Assembly (NCBI GenBank): GCA_006384855.1
Contig: VCJN01003216.1
Location: forward strand, 62,001-126,000
Direction of reading: 5' to 3'
Source: Tetraselmis striata
Taxonomy: Eukaryota > Chlorophyta > Chlorodendrophyceae > Chlorodendrales > Chlorodendraceae
DNA length: 64,000 nucleotides
A model generated the notes under the pieces. The model was not told the origin of the DNA and ran no database searches. It worked only from the letters and a program-made list of their open reading frames with translations. The position numbers were made by a program, and so were the translations under genes. Positions 1 to 10,979 of this stretch are shown here, one piece after another. Every line of letters begins with the position of its first letter. Positions within the stretch are counted from its first letter, which is position 1.

Positions 1-318
1 GCACGCCCGTGGCGCCCCGTTTTGGGTTGGACCCCCCCACTTCCGCTCCTTGCTGCGAGACCTCAACTTCGAAGCTCCTTTCCTGTCGGCGCCTTCACAT
101 TACATTCGGCCTAGTGCCGCTATTGGAGTGGCCCGGGATTGTGTGCTGGGGAGAGCGTCCCTACTGCGTGGAGCGGCGGCTGGCTGGTGGCGATGCCTGG
201 TCGGAGGCTACCATGGCGGTTCCTGCCTCTGTTGGCCCGTAGCTGGATTTCCTTCTGGATTTCCTTCTGGATTTCTGTGTGGATTTCTTGAATGTTGCGT
301 CTAGCTCATGTAATCATC
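1..318 (+). repeat. Dispersed non-LTR element fragment, copy 1
   Basis: This stretch is the reverse-complement match of 31105-31520. Shared landmarks are a GGCCACTCCAATAGCGGC-type block (here inverted, near 110-135), the TTCGAAGCTCC block near 68-80, a GGATTTCCTTCTGGATTTC tandem near 243-280, and the end GCTCATGTAATCA near 304-316. Its last bases resemble the 3' end of the LINE at 42551-42574. It is cut by the window edge, so its full length is unknown. No protein is assigned; the open frames here are by-products of base composition. Confidence 0.7.
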
Positions 319-324
319 AATTGC

Positions 325-556
325 ATCGCCAGCTTTGAAGTACCAGCAGCGAGCGTTTGCATTGCCAGCGCTTTGAAGTACCAGAGTTTTTTTTTTCATT
401 ACCAGCAGCGAGTAGCGAGTACCAGTACCAGTACCAGCAGTGATGGGGAACTGCCTTTTTTGTAATTCACACCAGTACCAGCAATACCAGCAGCGAGTAG
501 CGAGTAGCGAGTACCAGCAGCGAGCGTTCGCATTGCCAGCGCTTTGAAGTAGCTAC
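325..556 (+). repeat. CCAGTA/CGAGTA-rich dispersed repeat (foldback-arm family)
   Basis: The stretch is built from short degenerate units such as ACCAGTACCAGTA, GCAGCGAGTAGCGAG and CATTGCCAGCGCTTTGAAGT. The same units, in the same order, occur at 3590-3660, 43590-43860 and inverted at 44195-44460. An internal block GGGGAACTGCCTTTTTTGT near 445-465 recurs at 30076-30095. It directly abuts the left end of the DNA transposon at 557. Confidence 0.75.
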
Positions 557-863
557 TAGCGAGAAACGGCCCTATCGTCAACACATTTTTGGCTTCCTGC
601 CACCACCTGCCCTGCCACAGGACCCAGGAAGCAGCTGCAATGGCACAAACCCCACCGATCTAAGCCCTACAGTTGCCCTAGGTGTGGGTGGTCGGGCGTG
701 GTCAACGGTGCTCGTGTAAGGGTTGCATGCCTATTGGCTAGCCGAGTGGGTCAGGGCAGGGGTGCAGTAACCCGGGCGGCCCTATCTTTCAACACTTTCG
801 ACATCTCCGCCGAGCCCGCCCTCTCTGCTGTGCTCGCCGCTCTATCCGCCTTGGTACTGCCCG

Positions 864-893
<30 letters not shown>
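864..893. repeat. Poly-C run (30 nt)
   Basis: An uninterrupted run of 30 C lies inside the left untranslated part of the DNA transposon. A second homopolymer, 16 G, lies at 988-1003. Both are likely length-polymorphic and prone to sequencing error. Confidence 0.9.
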
Positions 894-894
<1 letters not shown>

Positions 895-1034
895 CCCTCC
901 GGTTATGAGTCCGCGAGTCCGTATGCTGGGCTGGGGGACGCTTGATGAGTGGGTGATGAAGGCGGACGAGGGCGGGATCTCGTGCAAGGGGGGGGGGGGG
1001 GGGCTGAACCTTACAAATTCGTAGCACCTACTTG

Positions 1035-3177
1035 CTACCAGTTCAGCCACTCGTCGTCCTCATCTATGTAGGCAGGGTCTAGCTCGTCCTCGCCTTGCTC
1101 CCCATCCTCCTTTTCCCCCTCCTCTATCTCCTCCTCGCCTTTCTCACTGTCGCTGCTATCAAAAACGCTCATTTCGTCACGCGCATCTTGGCGCTCGCGC
1201 GCACTTGAATCTTGCCATGCGGCGATCTTAGCGTCCGCAACCTTGACGTGGGCACCTAGCACACTTAGCTTAGCTTCAGCCACGGCTTCGGCTAACTCTG
1301 TCTTGCGGCACATGGCGTTCGCCACCTCCTCATGTGCCTTGTTTACTTGCTGCTCCTTCTTTTCTCCTGCCTTCGCTGCTGTCTCCAAGGCAGCGCCAGC
1401 CCTCTGCAAAGTTGTTGGCGTCACCTTCTTGGGTAGCTTGGGTTCGGGCTGGCCGCCTGCTGCAGCCTGCAAGGCTCCTTGGAGCGTTCATTGCAGGCGC
1501 GGGGTTGTCAGGGCTCTCTTCTGCGCTGAGGGTTGCAGTCAGCGCGCACTCCACCGCCGCCTGGAAGCGCTTGGCCTCGTTGTGCTTCGCTTGGGCTGCC
1601 TCGAGCTTCTCTAGCAACACGTCTAGCTGGCTCTCCGCGTTAGAAATCTTGACATCTGCTTGATCCAGCGTTGCCTGCAGCTTGTTCAGGGTAGTTGTAG
1701 CTACTTGCGGCTCCTTCTCCGCTTTCTGCACGCCAGCTTGTGCCTTCTCCTTTGCCGCCTCTCTTGCCTTCGCTGCGTCGGCGATCTTCTTCTCAGCACA
1801 TCGTTCCTATCGCTCTTCCTTCTCTCGTTTCTTAGCAGCCCTATCCTCCTCCCTAGCCTTCTTCATCTCCCGGGCCTCCGCATTTGTCCACATGATGGCG
1901 CATGTGTTCGTTGACGCTCGTGCCCTCTTGGCATGCTCCTCGCGTATCGCAGCCTCTGACAGCCGCACCATGTTGTAGACAGTGGGGTATTTTGAACCGG
2001 TCTTGTGTTGTAGACGGGTTTCACAGATGCCAATAATGTCCCTGGCGACATTCATTGCATCTGTGAGTTGCTTCTCGGTGAGGTTCAGGGTAAACCGCTC
2101 GTCCAGGACGGCGCTGAGAAGCTCGCCCTTGCTACAGGCTGGGAAGGGGCCTGCGGGGCTGCAGTGAATGATGCCCGAACGATTTGCAGGGCTAGTTGCA
2201 GCGGCTTTGGGAAGTGGGGACAGCATGCTACTTGCCTCTAGCAATAGATCCACTGCCGGCTCGCAGAGGGCAGCATGCAGGGGGCACTCATAAAAGTCCA
2301 CACATAAATGTAAGATGATAATTGCAAGTTTACCATGCCATCTTTTGAGCTGGTAGAAGTCGCTAAGTGCAAGCTAGCTTACTCACCTGAAGTTGTCAAT
2401 GATCAGCAATATTTTGCCTGTGCGGCGTAGTTCCTTGTGTAGGGCGGGATCCAACAGACCATGTTCTTTCTCAAATTCAGCGATGGCATTGTATAGTGTG
2501 AGCATATCCTTTCTGGTTACAAGCCATCGCTTGGGGTCTAAGCGGTCAACTACCCGCGCACGCAGCTCAGGGTGGCGGCGCATGAAACCGCGAAACCATT
2601 TTCTAGACATCTTCCCTCGTTTGATCCAGATCTTGGCGACAGGGTCTTTATCATAGCCACGGCTTTTATTGATGTCCACCGCGTGCTTCTTGACGGCTCG
2701 CTTGCTTAGCGCCAGCCCACGGTCTGCCCAGATCAGGACGCACTTTGCTAGCGACGATTCGTCCTCACGGGTCATGGTTGTTGGGCGCGTTCCAGCAGCA
2801 ACAACAGGAGTCTTGCCATGTTTCATAGCCTCTCTTGCCCTCTTGACAGCAGCGATAAGCGTCGTTATGTTCACGCCATAGCTCTTTGCAGCTTTGGCCG
2901 GCTTTTCGACACCAGCAAGAACAAGTGTGACAGCATGCTCCAGCGCGCGCTTCGCCTTCTCACCGACGTTGTAGTCACCTCGAGCGTTAGAGGGGTCACT
3001 CGACTGACTGATGAGGGGTTGTTTACGGGGTCGACCTCGCCCACGTTTTGCGTCGGTGGCGGCCTTGCGGGTTGCCGTGTGCTTCTTGGGTGGGCGGCCA
3101 GACGAGCGCGCTGAGAATTGTCCCGACCTTTCCCTCGTACGACCGCGCATCGCGGCGCGCGATGGCCCACCCGCCAT
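1035..3177 (-). pseudogene. HTH (psq/CENP-B-type) transposase-like protein, broken
   Basis: From ATG at 3177 the first exon encodes about 264 residues. There is a basic AT-hook-like N terminus (GRGRPRKQ), an HTH region around residues 70-115, and a second helix-turn-helix with the pogo/CENP-B signature KMSRKWFRGFMRRHPEL around 190-205. The exon ends at a strong splice donor (CAG/GTGAGTAAG at 2384). Downstream coding resumes near 2300 with a C-terminal region, a long K/E/A coiled coil, and an acidic tail ending DDEWLNW at 1035. The coiled coil continues in the same frame through an in-frame TAG at 1807-1809. It then needs a one-base frame change near 1470-1500 to reach the tail, so this copy is inactivated. 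No DDE catalytic core was found between the HTH and the coiled coil, so the middle may be deleted. Confidence 0.55.
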
Positions 3178-3588
3178 CGAGCTGGCTGACTGGCGAGCCG
3201 GCTATGTCGTCCCCCAGGGACTTGGGCAGCCACGCCCCTCCTTGACAGACTACCACGGCCTCTAAGCGGCACTGCAAGGACGGTGGTGAGAGTTAGCGGC
3301 GACGCACGGCCACGTGCAGCCGGATGATTCTGATTTGTTGAAACGCGCGCCCGTATTTATTTTCCCGCGACCCGGGAAAAAATGCTGACCGCCATCGCTT
3401 CACCCCTGCCTGGCACACACTAGGAAAGTCCATCGGGGGCGGCCCTCCGCCCTAAGGTAGTTCTACTCAAGGGCTATCGGACGCGCCATAGACAGCTCCT
3501 AGTAGTGGCCCAACGGCTGGATAGCTAGGGCTTCTAGGGAAAGTGTTGAAAGATAGGGCATGTTGAAAGATAGGGCCTTTTCTCGCTA

Positions 3589-3850
3589 CAGGTACCCGGT
3601 AGTCGCTACCAGTTTTTTTTTCCATTACCAGCAGCGAGTATCGAGTACCAGTACCAGTACCTCCCAACCGTGAGATCGTAATCCGACGGCTGTGTAATTA
3701 AGGACCGTGTGTGGGCGGGCGGGTGGGTGGATTATAATACTTAGTAGTACATGCCGGTAGATAAGCGCTTTAGTCATGCACCTATAGGCCCGATCCGCTG
3801 CAGTATACGGGTACCTGTACGTCAATAAAGCTCACCGCCGAAAAATCGAC
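3589..3850 (+). repeat. Foldback-family repeat, solo arm
   Basis: This stretch closely matches 43800-44053: the T-run/CCATTACCAGCAGCGAGT block, CTCCCAACCGTGAGATCGTA, a GGGCGGGCGGGTGGG tract, GATAAGCGCTTTAGTCATGC, and the end CACCGCCGAAAAATCGACG. It directly flanks the right end of the DNA transposon. Together with 325-556 it suggests the transposon sits inside, or between copies of, this repeat family. Confidence 0.8.
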
Positions 3851-4260
3851 GTTTCGCTGGATTACATATAGCACATACATGCCGAAATAATATTAGTGTA
3901 TGATGAAAATAATATTAAAAAACTACCACTGCTATTCAGTACATGTTGATGTGCTGCCATTGAAGCATGCATCGATTTGCTAGCACTACCTAGCACCGAC
4001 CTTTGATATTGACATTTGCCTCCACACACAACAACATTTCAGTGGAATCGTGCTTCTTTAGTGACCTTGAGGTCACAAACCCACTGCCGCCGTCACAGAC
4101 TTGCGAGTGATGTTCATGGTTTTGAGTTATGCCGCCCACAAAGGGCAGCCTTTAAAACGCTCTTGTGGTACTCTCCCATCAGAGCGGCATATTGCTTGAC
4201 GGGCGGGGTATCATAGTCTGTGGTCGCACCATGTGACATAGGCATAAAGCAACTGAGCAC

Positions 4261-5441
4261 ATGTGCGCAATATATTTCGCGTTGCTCATAACTTTATGGA
4301 CACAATGGCAGCAAACAGGCGGTGCCAGCGGCGCACCACCACGGCGGCAGAAGCGGTCAGCCCAACTGGCCTTCATAAGACAACACTTCGATCATGGCGG
4401 TTTGGACTGCCGCCCAACCCCACTGACCCGCACCCTGCAGCGGGATTTGGAGTGGTTCATGCGGCTGGCTGATACATTCACAGATTCCAAGCGTCTTGCC
4501 CGTGCCATGGGACATTTCGTCAGGCAGCCGAGGATGGCTGCATGCCTGCGGGTGCTTGAGCAAAATTCAAGCACGATGCTGCGATGTACAATGTCCGTCA
4601 GGCAGATATGGCGTCCTATCAGTTGAAGACAACGGCTGACATGGTAGGCTTTGGCCGGCAATATATGGTGGACGCCAAGGGATCAGAGTGCCAATACCGC
4701 AAGGCCGCCCTAACCTTGGCATGCCGGTGCTTCCATCTGGCGGAGGATGGGGATATCGACCATCGCCGCAAAGCCAACTTGAAGCATGTGGAGGGAGCAC
4801 GTCGCAACCACAGCATGATCTTTACTCCTGGCCACGAGGTGGAGAAAATGCTGATGCGGCTCAGTGTGCTATGACTGGAATTGGGATCAGTGTTTCAACA
4901 TCCATATGGCGCCCAGCCCAACGCTGGTCAATCTGGAGCTCACTGGCCGGACGACACAGATTGTCACCCGCCAAGTGGCTGCGAGGACGGGTGAAAACCT
5001 GGCTGAGATGATCGACCCCGAGAGCAACGAGTGTTGAATCTTTCCCACAGTGGAGGATGGCTGGGAGTTCTTCATTATGAAGGTTACTGTCGCCGTCCAT
5101 GTCCTTGTCGACAACGTTGAAGAAGACTATGGTGTCACTTGGTCCAAAGGCTCTGCCGTCCTCGGGGGGCATTACATGGGCAGATACCCAATTCATGTCA
5201 GCGACCAGGATTGGGACGCTACACCTGCTGACAAGCGGCTCTACTATCTGGACACCAGCAAGTATTGCCTGCAATTCAGTCACCTCTGGTGCCATGGCTT
5301 TCAAGAAGTCTGACTTGACGCGCCGTGGCCGCAAGGGCTCGAAGGTCCCTGGCGCGCCACAGGTCAAGAAGGCCAAGTATGATGTCTACACCATCCCCAC
5401 ATCATTACATGCTAATATGCTGGCGGCGGTTTATTAATGGT
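4261..5441 (+). pseudogene. Unclassified coding remnants, several frames
   Basis: Protein-like stretches occur in successive plus-strand frames. One at 4261-4626 contains RDLEWFMRLADTF. One at 4584-4874 contains a Cys/His-bearing ACRCFHLAEDGDIDHRRKAN. One starts after 4875 with TTQIVTRQVAARTGENLAEM, one lies at 5050-5313, and a basic piece at 5299-5437 begins MAFKKSDLTRRGRKG and runs to TAA. A 171-residue ORF is open on the opposite strand over 4861-5376. I do not recognise a family. The succession of frames suggests a decayed gene or gene pair rather than a working one, and I cannot settle which strand is coding between 4.86 and 5.38 kb. Confidence 0.25.
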
Positions 5442-5449
5442 GCATGTTG

Positions 5450-7140
5450 AGATAAGCCGTGCGCAGTACTTAATGTAGTACATTTGACAGTCACACAAAT
5501 CACATGTAAGTCGTGACCCTAGTGGGCTTCATAAGCAAATTATCTGCAAAACCCTCAAAAATGATGTATGGGTGAGATTGAGGGCTGTGGGGACTCATTC
5601 TGTGGGGTTTGTGTGGGGTTTCAATTTTGGGCTTGTGTGACCGCGACGTACACATTGTGTCGCACACGGACACATTATTGCATGTGACAGACTACCATGC
5701 TTCACTTCGGAGGTACAAGTGAAACTTTTGTCAACTCCTATGTATATCAAGAACAACATCTCCCAACAGTTGGAGGCCATTCTGAGTTTGCCACATATGG
5801 CGTACAAAACTCAATGCATTTGTGATTGACTGTACGATTGTATCGTCTCAGCATGGCAATTATTCATATATTATTATATATCGGAGCAAAACCATTATCT
5901 GATGATGACAAGCCTCAGAGATCGATATTCATATGTATATGTCATGCCCACCTACAATCGCATAAATTTTGCGCTATCTCTGAATGTGTATTGAATGGGG
6001 TCACTGTGCTATAATATTGTGACAATGTGTGCGCACACAATGTGTTGCACAACACATTATAGTACATTAAAATGTGCATTCTGTACTACTCGCGCGGGCT
6101 ACACCCAATGTAAAGCCAGTTTCCGAGAGCCTATGATGTATATATTGATCCCTGAAGACCATAGGCTGTGATTCGAAAGTTGAAAATATCGCGATTTTGA
6201 TGGCTCCCAACTTTCTGCCACATGCCAAAGAACACAATGCCGGTCGATAACACTGCAAATGGACTCTAAATGTATGTACACCGTTCTGATGACAACCTCA
6301 CAAACTTTTCTGATTGTCCTCTTCGAGGTCGTCGCTCCAAAAGGCGTCCTCGTCACAGTCATTGCTCAGACGCTGGTGTCATGTAGTCGCCCACGCACTA
6401 CTTGGCAGATAATGCTGGATTGCAGCCTGTGCAGGCGCCTTCCCCTTCTCGGCGGCGGCGACACTTCTGACGAAAGAGCAGGGCGGAGAACCAATGTCCG
6501 ATTATGACGAGCTCTTGGTCATGGTCATAGGTGGCATGTGTTGGAGGCCAGCGATAAGTGATGTGGAGGGCTCCTTATCTGCAGAGTCGCACGCTCTGAA
6601 CAAGACGATGAGGCGCCAATCAAGGATGCCGTCCATGGGAACGACTCAGACGACGACTTGAGGTCTGGGTCAAGGACGAAAAGTTGGGATCATGTGGCGT
6701 TTACCCCAGCATCGACAGTCTCGGCGAACCAGGTGATCTGGACGCACTAAGTTGGGGTGCTAATATTGTATATGTCCCAGACTATGTTATTCGTCCCTTG
6801 GACTACGTGTTGACTCGTATCGGACATCCTCCAAACGCGGCATCATTTCTTGCATAGTCTGCTGATGCTCCCACTCTGCCCCTATATCGATACAAATGTC
6901 ACATCTTTGGAAAGCCGACGTTCATCGATGGCGTAGTATGTAGTGATGTGACGACGAGGCCAAAAATACAAGGCTTGGGCGGCAGCGGGGCGGCATGGGG
7001 ATATCACCCACACCGCCAGTCACGCTAGCGGGCGTCGCAGGAAACGCGTCGTCCACTCGCTGTTTCTTGGAATGATCTTTGCTGGGAGTGCCGTCGGCGG
7101 CGGCCTCCGAAGACTCGCACGTAGGTCGATAAAGCTGCTA
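5450..7140. other. AT-richer spacer without recognisable gene
   Basis: Only short ORFs in random order are present. The base composition is more AT-rich than the flanks. There are small palindromes such as TGTGTGCGCACACA near 6030 and repeated ACAATGTGT/ACACATT words. No domain, RNA gene or repeat family was recognised. Confidence 0.5.
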
Positions 7141-7651
7141 GCCACCTTACTAGCCTACATGTTGTATTAAGTTATCTATTCTTGCTATCCTGCGCACGAC
7201 TACGCGAACGAGTGTTCGCATATCCTTGACGCAAGATGCTAGTAGTGTCGCGGCGCAGGCAACGCTGAGAAGTGGTAGCACCGTACTGAGGTGGTCGGCG
7301 CCGCCCCCTGAGCAGTATTCCGCGCTCGTCGGTCCGGCCGATGCCCAGTGCCCAATGCGGCTGACCCTGCTGATTCGCATCTACCGCGCGCGCGACTTCC
7401 TGCGCGCTCAAGCGGTATCCGTCACTATCCGATGCGTACGAGTACCCCTTATTACACACACGAGTACTCCTTGCAGCGCAGCGCGCGCGCGCGTACTCCG
7501 CCCTCTACTCGTGTTGTCGGGGCCCGATGACAGTACGAAGTGCGAAAGTTCGGGTGTTTATTATCCGAGACGGGAATCCCACTGATACATATTCGGCGAC
7601 GCAGAATATCTGTTGTTTTAGGTGGCGGATATTCTGCAGCTTGGGGAGAAA

Positions 7652-7679
7652 GGGGGGGGGGGGGGGGGGGGGGGGGGGG
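7652..7679. repeat. Poly-G run (28 nt)
   Basis: An uninterrupted G run is followed by two GGTTCCGGAGG-type repeats. It lies just beyond the 3' side of retroposon A copy 1. Between 7150 and 7650 I see only GC-alternating tracts (GCGCGCGCGCG near 7485) and no convincing gene. Confidence 0.9.
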
Positions 7680-7804
7680 TTCCGGAGGGGGGGTTCCGGA
7701 GGGGGGGTACTCTTATGTACCAATACACACATATACATACTGAGCTGCATGGTGCTCAGTAGTATTTATATACCGCTGAGCCGGCTAGCTTGGTCGGGTG
7801 GGGG

Positions 7805-8512
7805 CTACAATGCGCTCCATCTAATATTTCTGGCACAATATAACGCGTTTAATGGCATGGTGACTTCGTCGTGTGCATGTACCAAGCCCGCGGGTCGGGC
7901 GATACACTGTCCGTAATACTTGCGGGGGAAAAGTGCGGGTAAATTCGAAGATGATGCAATTCCGGGCGTATCAGCTAAAAGTGTCTGTAGTTCTTGGGTT
8001 GGGGCGTTAATAGTCGCGGGTGTGCGTCCGGCTTGGGGTTGGGCGCCTTGCCGGCGGAGAATATCAGCAGACGGCCCACCGGCGGCTGCAAGGGGATCGT
8101 CCCGCACGGGGGCCGACGGAGGCGGTGGGCGTCGGCCGCGAGCTGGGCCAGGCGGGATGCCATGGTTGGTTTGCTGGTTGTGGAACTATGCTCGAGGGGG
8201 GCTGTGGCCTCCGAGGCACCTCTTTTCGCGGTGCTGGGGGCTTGGTTTGCGGCCGGTGGAGCTGGCTCGGAGTGCGGGGCTGGATCGACGCTTTGTCGCC
8301 GGCTGGTCGACTTCATGTGGCCGGTCGTCGTCGTCCATCTCCGTGTCTTGTGGGGCTGCCGCGGCCGCGTGGTGGGCCACTTGTAGCTGGCTAGTTGATG
8401 GTGGCGGGAGCTCCCGGGGGAGCTGGCCGTGGTGCATCGCCGTCTGATGGTCGGCTGTAGTTGGCGCCGGTTGGTGAATAGTCGCCATCCTTTCCCGCCT
8501 ACGTAGGTGCAT
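7805..8512 (-). pseudogene. Retroposon A 3' ORF (gag-like?), frameshifted
   Basis: Two overlapping minus-strand frames correspond to one protein in the other copy (38615-39205). Shared peptides include ATKRRSSPAL/DKRRSSPAPR, SRLAQLAADAH/SRLVQLAAEAH, LRRQGAQPQAG/LRRQGTQPQAG and TQELQTLLA/TQELRTFLA. The copy here ends FPRKYYGQCIARPAGL. Conservation of the peptide between two diverged copies argues for past coding function. The composition (Ala, Pro, Arg, Ser) suggests a disordered nucleic-acid-binding protein; no domain was recognised. Confidence 0.4.
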
Positions 8513-8570
8513 GGTATAGCTGCGACGAGTTTCGCGTCGGACCCCGTGTGAGTGGTGAGTTTAGCTCTTC

Positions 8571-9425
8571 TCACCCCTGCCGGAGCGGCGGCAGCTGGCA
8601 TAGGGGCTGGGTCACCGCGCCCGGACGTCGTGAGTTGATGTGTGTTCCCCAAGCTTGGGGCTGAGGGTACGGATCGGGTTCAAAAGCATACGGCTGAGGC
8701 GCAAGCCGACTCCCGTCGCACAGATGCGGGTCACCGGATCGCGGAATAGCAAGGCGACTTGTGTGGCACCGTCGGCACCATGAGGGAGATCGATTGGGAG
8801 CTGGCGGGACTGGCGGTTCAAAACGCGGAGGAGGCGGCGGGGCAGGTGGGAGTCGAGTGCCTGCGAAATGTTTCGCGGCAATGGTTGTTCGGATCTCATT
8901 GGGGGTTTGGGCTCTGCCGCCGCACGGCACCTCGAGCGTGGCGCCGACCGCGGCCTCATGTTGCTCCTCGGGTCTGTTGATGTCCATGGTGACTGTAGTG
9001 ATGGTCTTACGTGGAGCCCATTCTTCACGCCTCAGTGGGCGCTGGCCGGCAGCTAGCGTATGGCGGGCAACAGGTGGGAGCCGGGTGCCTGCGGCAATGG
9101 TTGTTCGGATCTTGGGGTGTTGGCTCACGCCGCCGCGTAGCGCATCGAAAGTGGCGCCGACTGCGGCCTTCTGTTGCTCCTCGGGTATGTTGATGTCCAT
9201 GGTGGCTGTAGTGATGGTCTCATGGAGCCTGCTCTTCACGCCTCGGTGGGCGCTGGCCGGCAGTTGGCCTAGTGGTGGGTCGTCCGGTGGTCGGTCGTTC
9301 CACGGTTTCATATGAGTACACTATCAACACCGGTAGCCGCGCCGGCTCGCCCGGATTGAATGCATACGCAGTACTTCGCCCGATGTTAAGGGCCGGCTTG
9401 AATGTGAGAAGTTTGGGCTTCTAGA
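8571..9425 (-). pseudogene. Retroposon A 5' ORF with internal duplication
   Basis: An ORF of about 246 residues starts at 9311. It can be extended upstream in another frame that contains NPGEPARLPVLIVYSYETVE. It contains two copies of a roughly 75-residue unit, each with TMDIN-PEEQ--AAVGAT, then IRTTIAA, then GTRLPP. The homologous plus-strand ORF at 37647-38216 carries the same duplication with substitutions, so the duplication predates the split of the copies. The Pro-rich middle and the C-terminal PPVPPAPNRS are also conserved. The function is unknown. Confidence 0.45.
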
Positions 9426-9569
9426 GCCAAATGCAAAAATCGTTTACCGTGGATGTGGCGTCGCGATGACGTCTGATATGTGCCTGATGGAGTTTATTAC
9501 AAGTACGCCACGGAATGAGTACATGCGAGTGTCATTATGCTAGTAAGATTACGGGGTGATCAAAGCGTA

Positions 9570-10094
9570 TTACATGCTAATTACGAGGTGGACGGGGAGG
9601 CTTGTGGGCGTTCGCGCCCGCCTACATATACGAGGGATCAGCACCGGCGTGCACGGCGCAATTTCCCCCGGCTTGATCGTCATTGGCATGTTCCGCACGC
9701 GCAGACAATCCGGGCGGTCTGGGTCTTGCTCCAGGTGGATCCGGATGTAGCGGGTTTGAACCGCTAACATCACGGCGATGGGCGACTCGCAAGCCACCAT
9801 CACGAATCTGCGGGCGTCGAGGATCGTGTCGTCGTCCGCACCCACCATTGTGGTTGTCTCTCCGTTCGGTCCCGAGGGTCGGAGGTCGAACGAGTGCGGG
9901 TACGCCTCGGGGTCTAGCCCCGTGTCGGTTTTCAGCGGCTGATGTAAAGCCGCGATGCGCATACGGTCTGTGCTACCTCGGTTGAAGCGATACGCTAGGG
10001 CCCATGTCATTGCACCTGCACCTATCATCTCTTCCTCTTTCGTAGGGGGGAGGGGGGGCTGATTATCCACACCATAGAGGGGAGGAGTCGGCAT
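9570..10094 (-). CDS. Hypothetical protein upstream in retroposon A
   Basis: A continuous 174-residue ORF begins MPTPPLYGVDNQPPLPP and contains GAMTWALAYRFNRGSTDRM and IHLEQDPDRPDCLRVRNMP. It has mixed composition typical of a folded protein rather than the Pro/Arg shadows around it. It lies upstream, on the same strand, of the duplicated ORF of retroposon A, and is missing from the 5'-truncated copy at 37561. I do not recognise a family. It could be part of the element or an older host fragment. Confidence 0.4.
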   Translation of the reverse strand: MPTPPLYGVDNQPPLPPTKEEEMIGAGAMTWALAYRFNRGSTDRMRIAALHQPLKTDTGLDPEAYPHSFDLRPSGPNGETTTMVGADDDTILDARRFVMVACESPIAVMLAVQTRYIRIHLEQDPDRPDCLRVRNMPMTIKPGEIAPCTPVLIPRICRRARTPTSLPVHLVISM

Positions 10095-10119
10095 TCGAAA
10101 ACATATATCACAAGATTAA

Positions 10120-10600
10120 CGCTGTTGCCGTCACGTTAATTGCGCGATCGTGTTGTGTCCGCCGGCCACAGCTCCTTGGCGCTGATGCGAAGACGCCACT
10201 TGCTGCCGCCCTTGTGACCGGGGATGCAGAGTAGCGCGTCCTCCAGGGAGGGCATGGGCCGCATGGGTGGAGGCGAGTTCCACTGAGACTGACGTAGCAC
10301 GGGGATGGGTGTTGGAGATAAACATTATCTCTATATAGCAGCTCTAGAAGGGTAGTAGGGGCAGGCGAACCTCCGCGCCCGGGCCTCGATTCTCGAGGTC
10401 GTCGTAGAAGTCTCAGCACGCGGCGCTCGCGGTCGCGCGCATCGCGGTCTCCAACTCCTGCCGCTCGACCGCTCCCAGATCCACAGCTAGGTACGGGTCC
10501 AGAAGGGTCTCCCCTATGTGCCGGTTGATCTCCTCGCCGGTGAGGCCCGACAGATAGGGCTGTAGATCCACACGGTGTGATGGGGCATGCCGCGTATGGT
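10120..10600 (-). pseudogene. Hypothetical coding remnant
   Basis: Two minus-strand stretches in different frames look coding. The upstream one contains VDLQPYLSGLTGEEINRHIG and LDPYLAVDLGAVERQELE. The downstream one contains PPPMRPMPSLEDALLCIPGH and GGSKWRLRISAKELWPAD, ending in TAA near 10137. They may be two exons or one frameshifted ORF. No domain was recognised. Confidence 0.3.
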
Positions 10601-10979
10601 AGTACCAGCAGATAGTACGACTGTAGTCGTACCTTGGTAGCAGTACGAGTACCGCCAGTCGTTATTGCATGCATGCCGCTTTTATAAGCGGCATGTTTTT
10701 ATCTCTTAGTACTAATTTTGGCGCTAGATTTTTTACTGGCGCTTACACGAGTACCGCCAGTTATATCGTTATTAGCGACTAGCGACTACCACCCGGTAAT
10801 ATTCGTACTCTGATTAATAGTTCGTGTCGTCTACATATACGGCACCCGGGTACCCCGCCGGCCATGCCGCGCAGATAAAGGTTAATAGTCGCTGTAGTAG
10901 CAGCGAATCCGAGCCAATCGAGCAAATATATGTTAGTCGAGTGTCCGTGGTTGGGGTATCACCGCCATAATTTGGGTCT

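Larger units (their letters stand above)
557..3588. mobile_element. Pogo-like DNA transposon with TIRs and TA flanks
   Basis: Both ends carry the inverted motif TA-GCGAGAAA-N-GGCCCTATC: the left end at 557-576 and the right end, reverse complemented, at 3569-3588. TA at each edge fits the TA target duplication of Tc1/mariner/pogo elements. The motif GCCCTATCTTTCAACA is repeated inside: once at 779-794 on the left, and twice in tandem on the right (3544-3559 and 3561-3576). The element is about 3.0 kb. Its only substantial gene runs on the minus strand (1035-3177) and encodes an HTH protein of the kind found in pogo/CENP-B-like transposases. Identity as a TIR element is well supported; superfamily assignment rests on the TA flanks and HTH domains, because no DDE core is visible. 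Confidence 0.6.
7745..10680 (-). mobile_element. Retroposon A, copy 1 (longer copy)
   Basis: The segment 9425 down to 7745 is homologous over about 1.7 kb to 37561-39250 on the plus strand. Matching landmarks run from CCGGCCCTTAACA-CGGGCGAAGTACT at one end to CAAGCTAGCCGGCTCAGCGGTA at the other. The similarity stops at 37561 in the other copy, which behaves as a 5' truncation, so this copy extends further upstream on the minus strand (to about 10680). It contains several disordered, Pro/Arg-rich ORFs listed separately. No reverse transcriptase was found, so the element may be non-autonomous, or this may be its ORF1 half only. Confidence 0.65.

Noticed and set aside
4861..5376. A 171-codon minus-strand ORF as a real gene
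   Set aside because: The plus strand over the same bases is equally protein-like and neither has a recognisable domain, so no strand was chosen.
4261..5441. Integrated viral genome
   Set aside because: The basic N-terminal peptide at 5299 hints at a capsid-like protein, but no replication or capsid motif could be identified.
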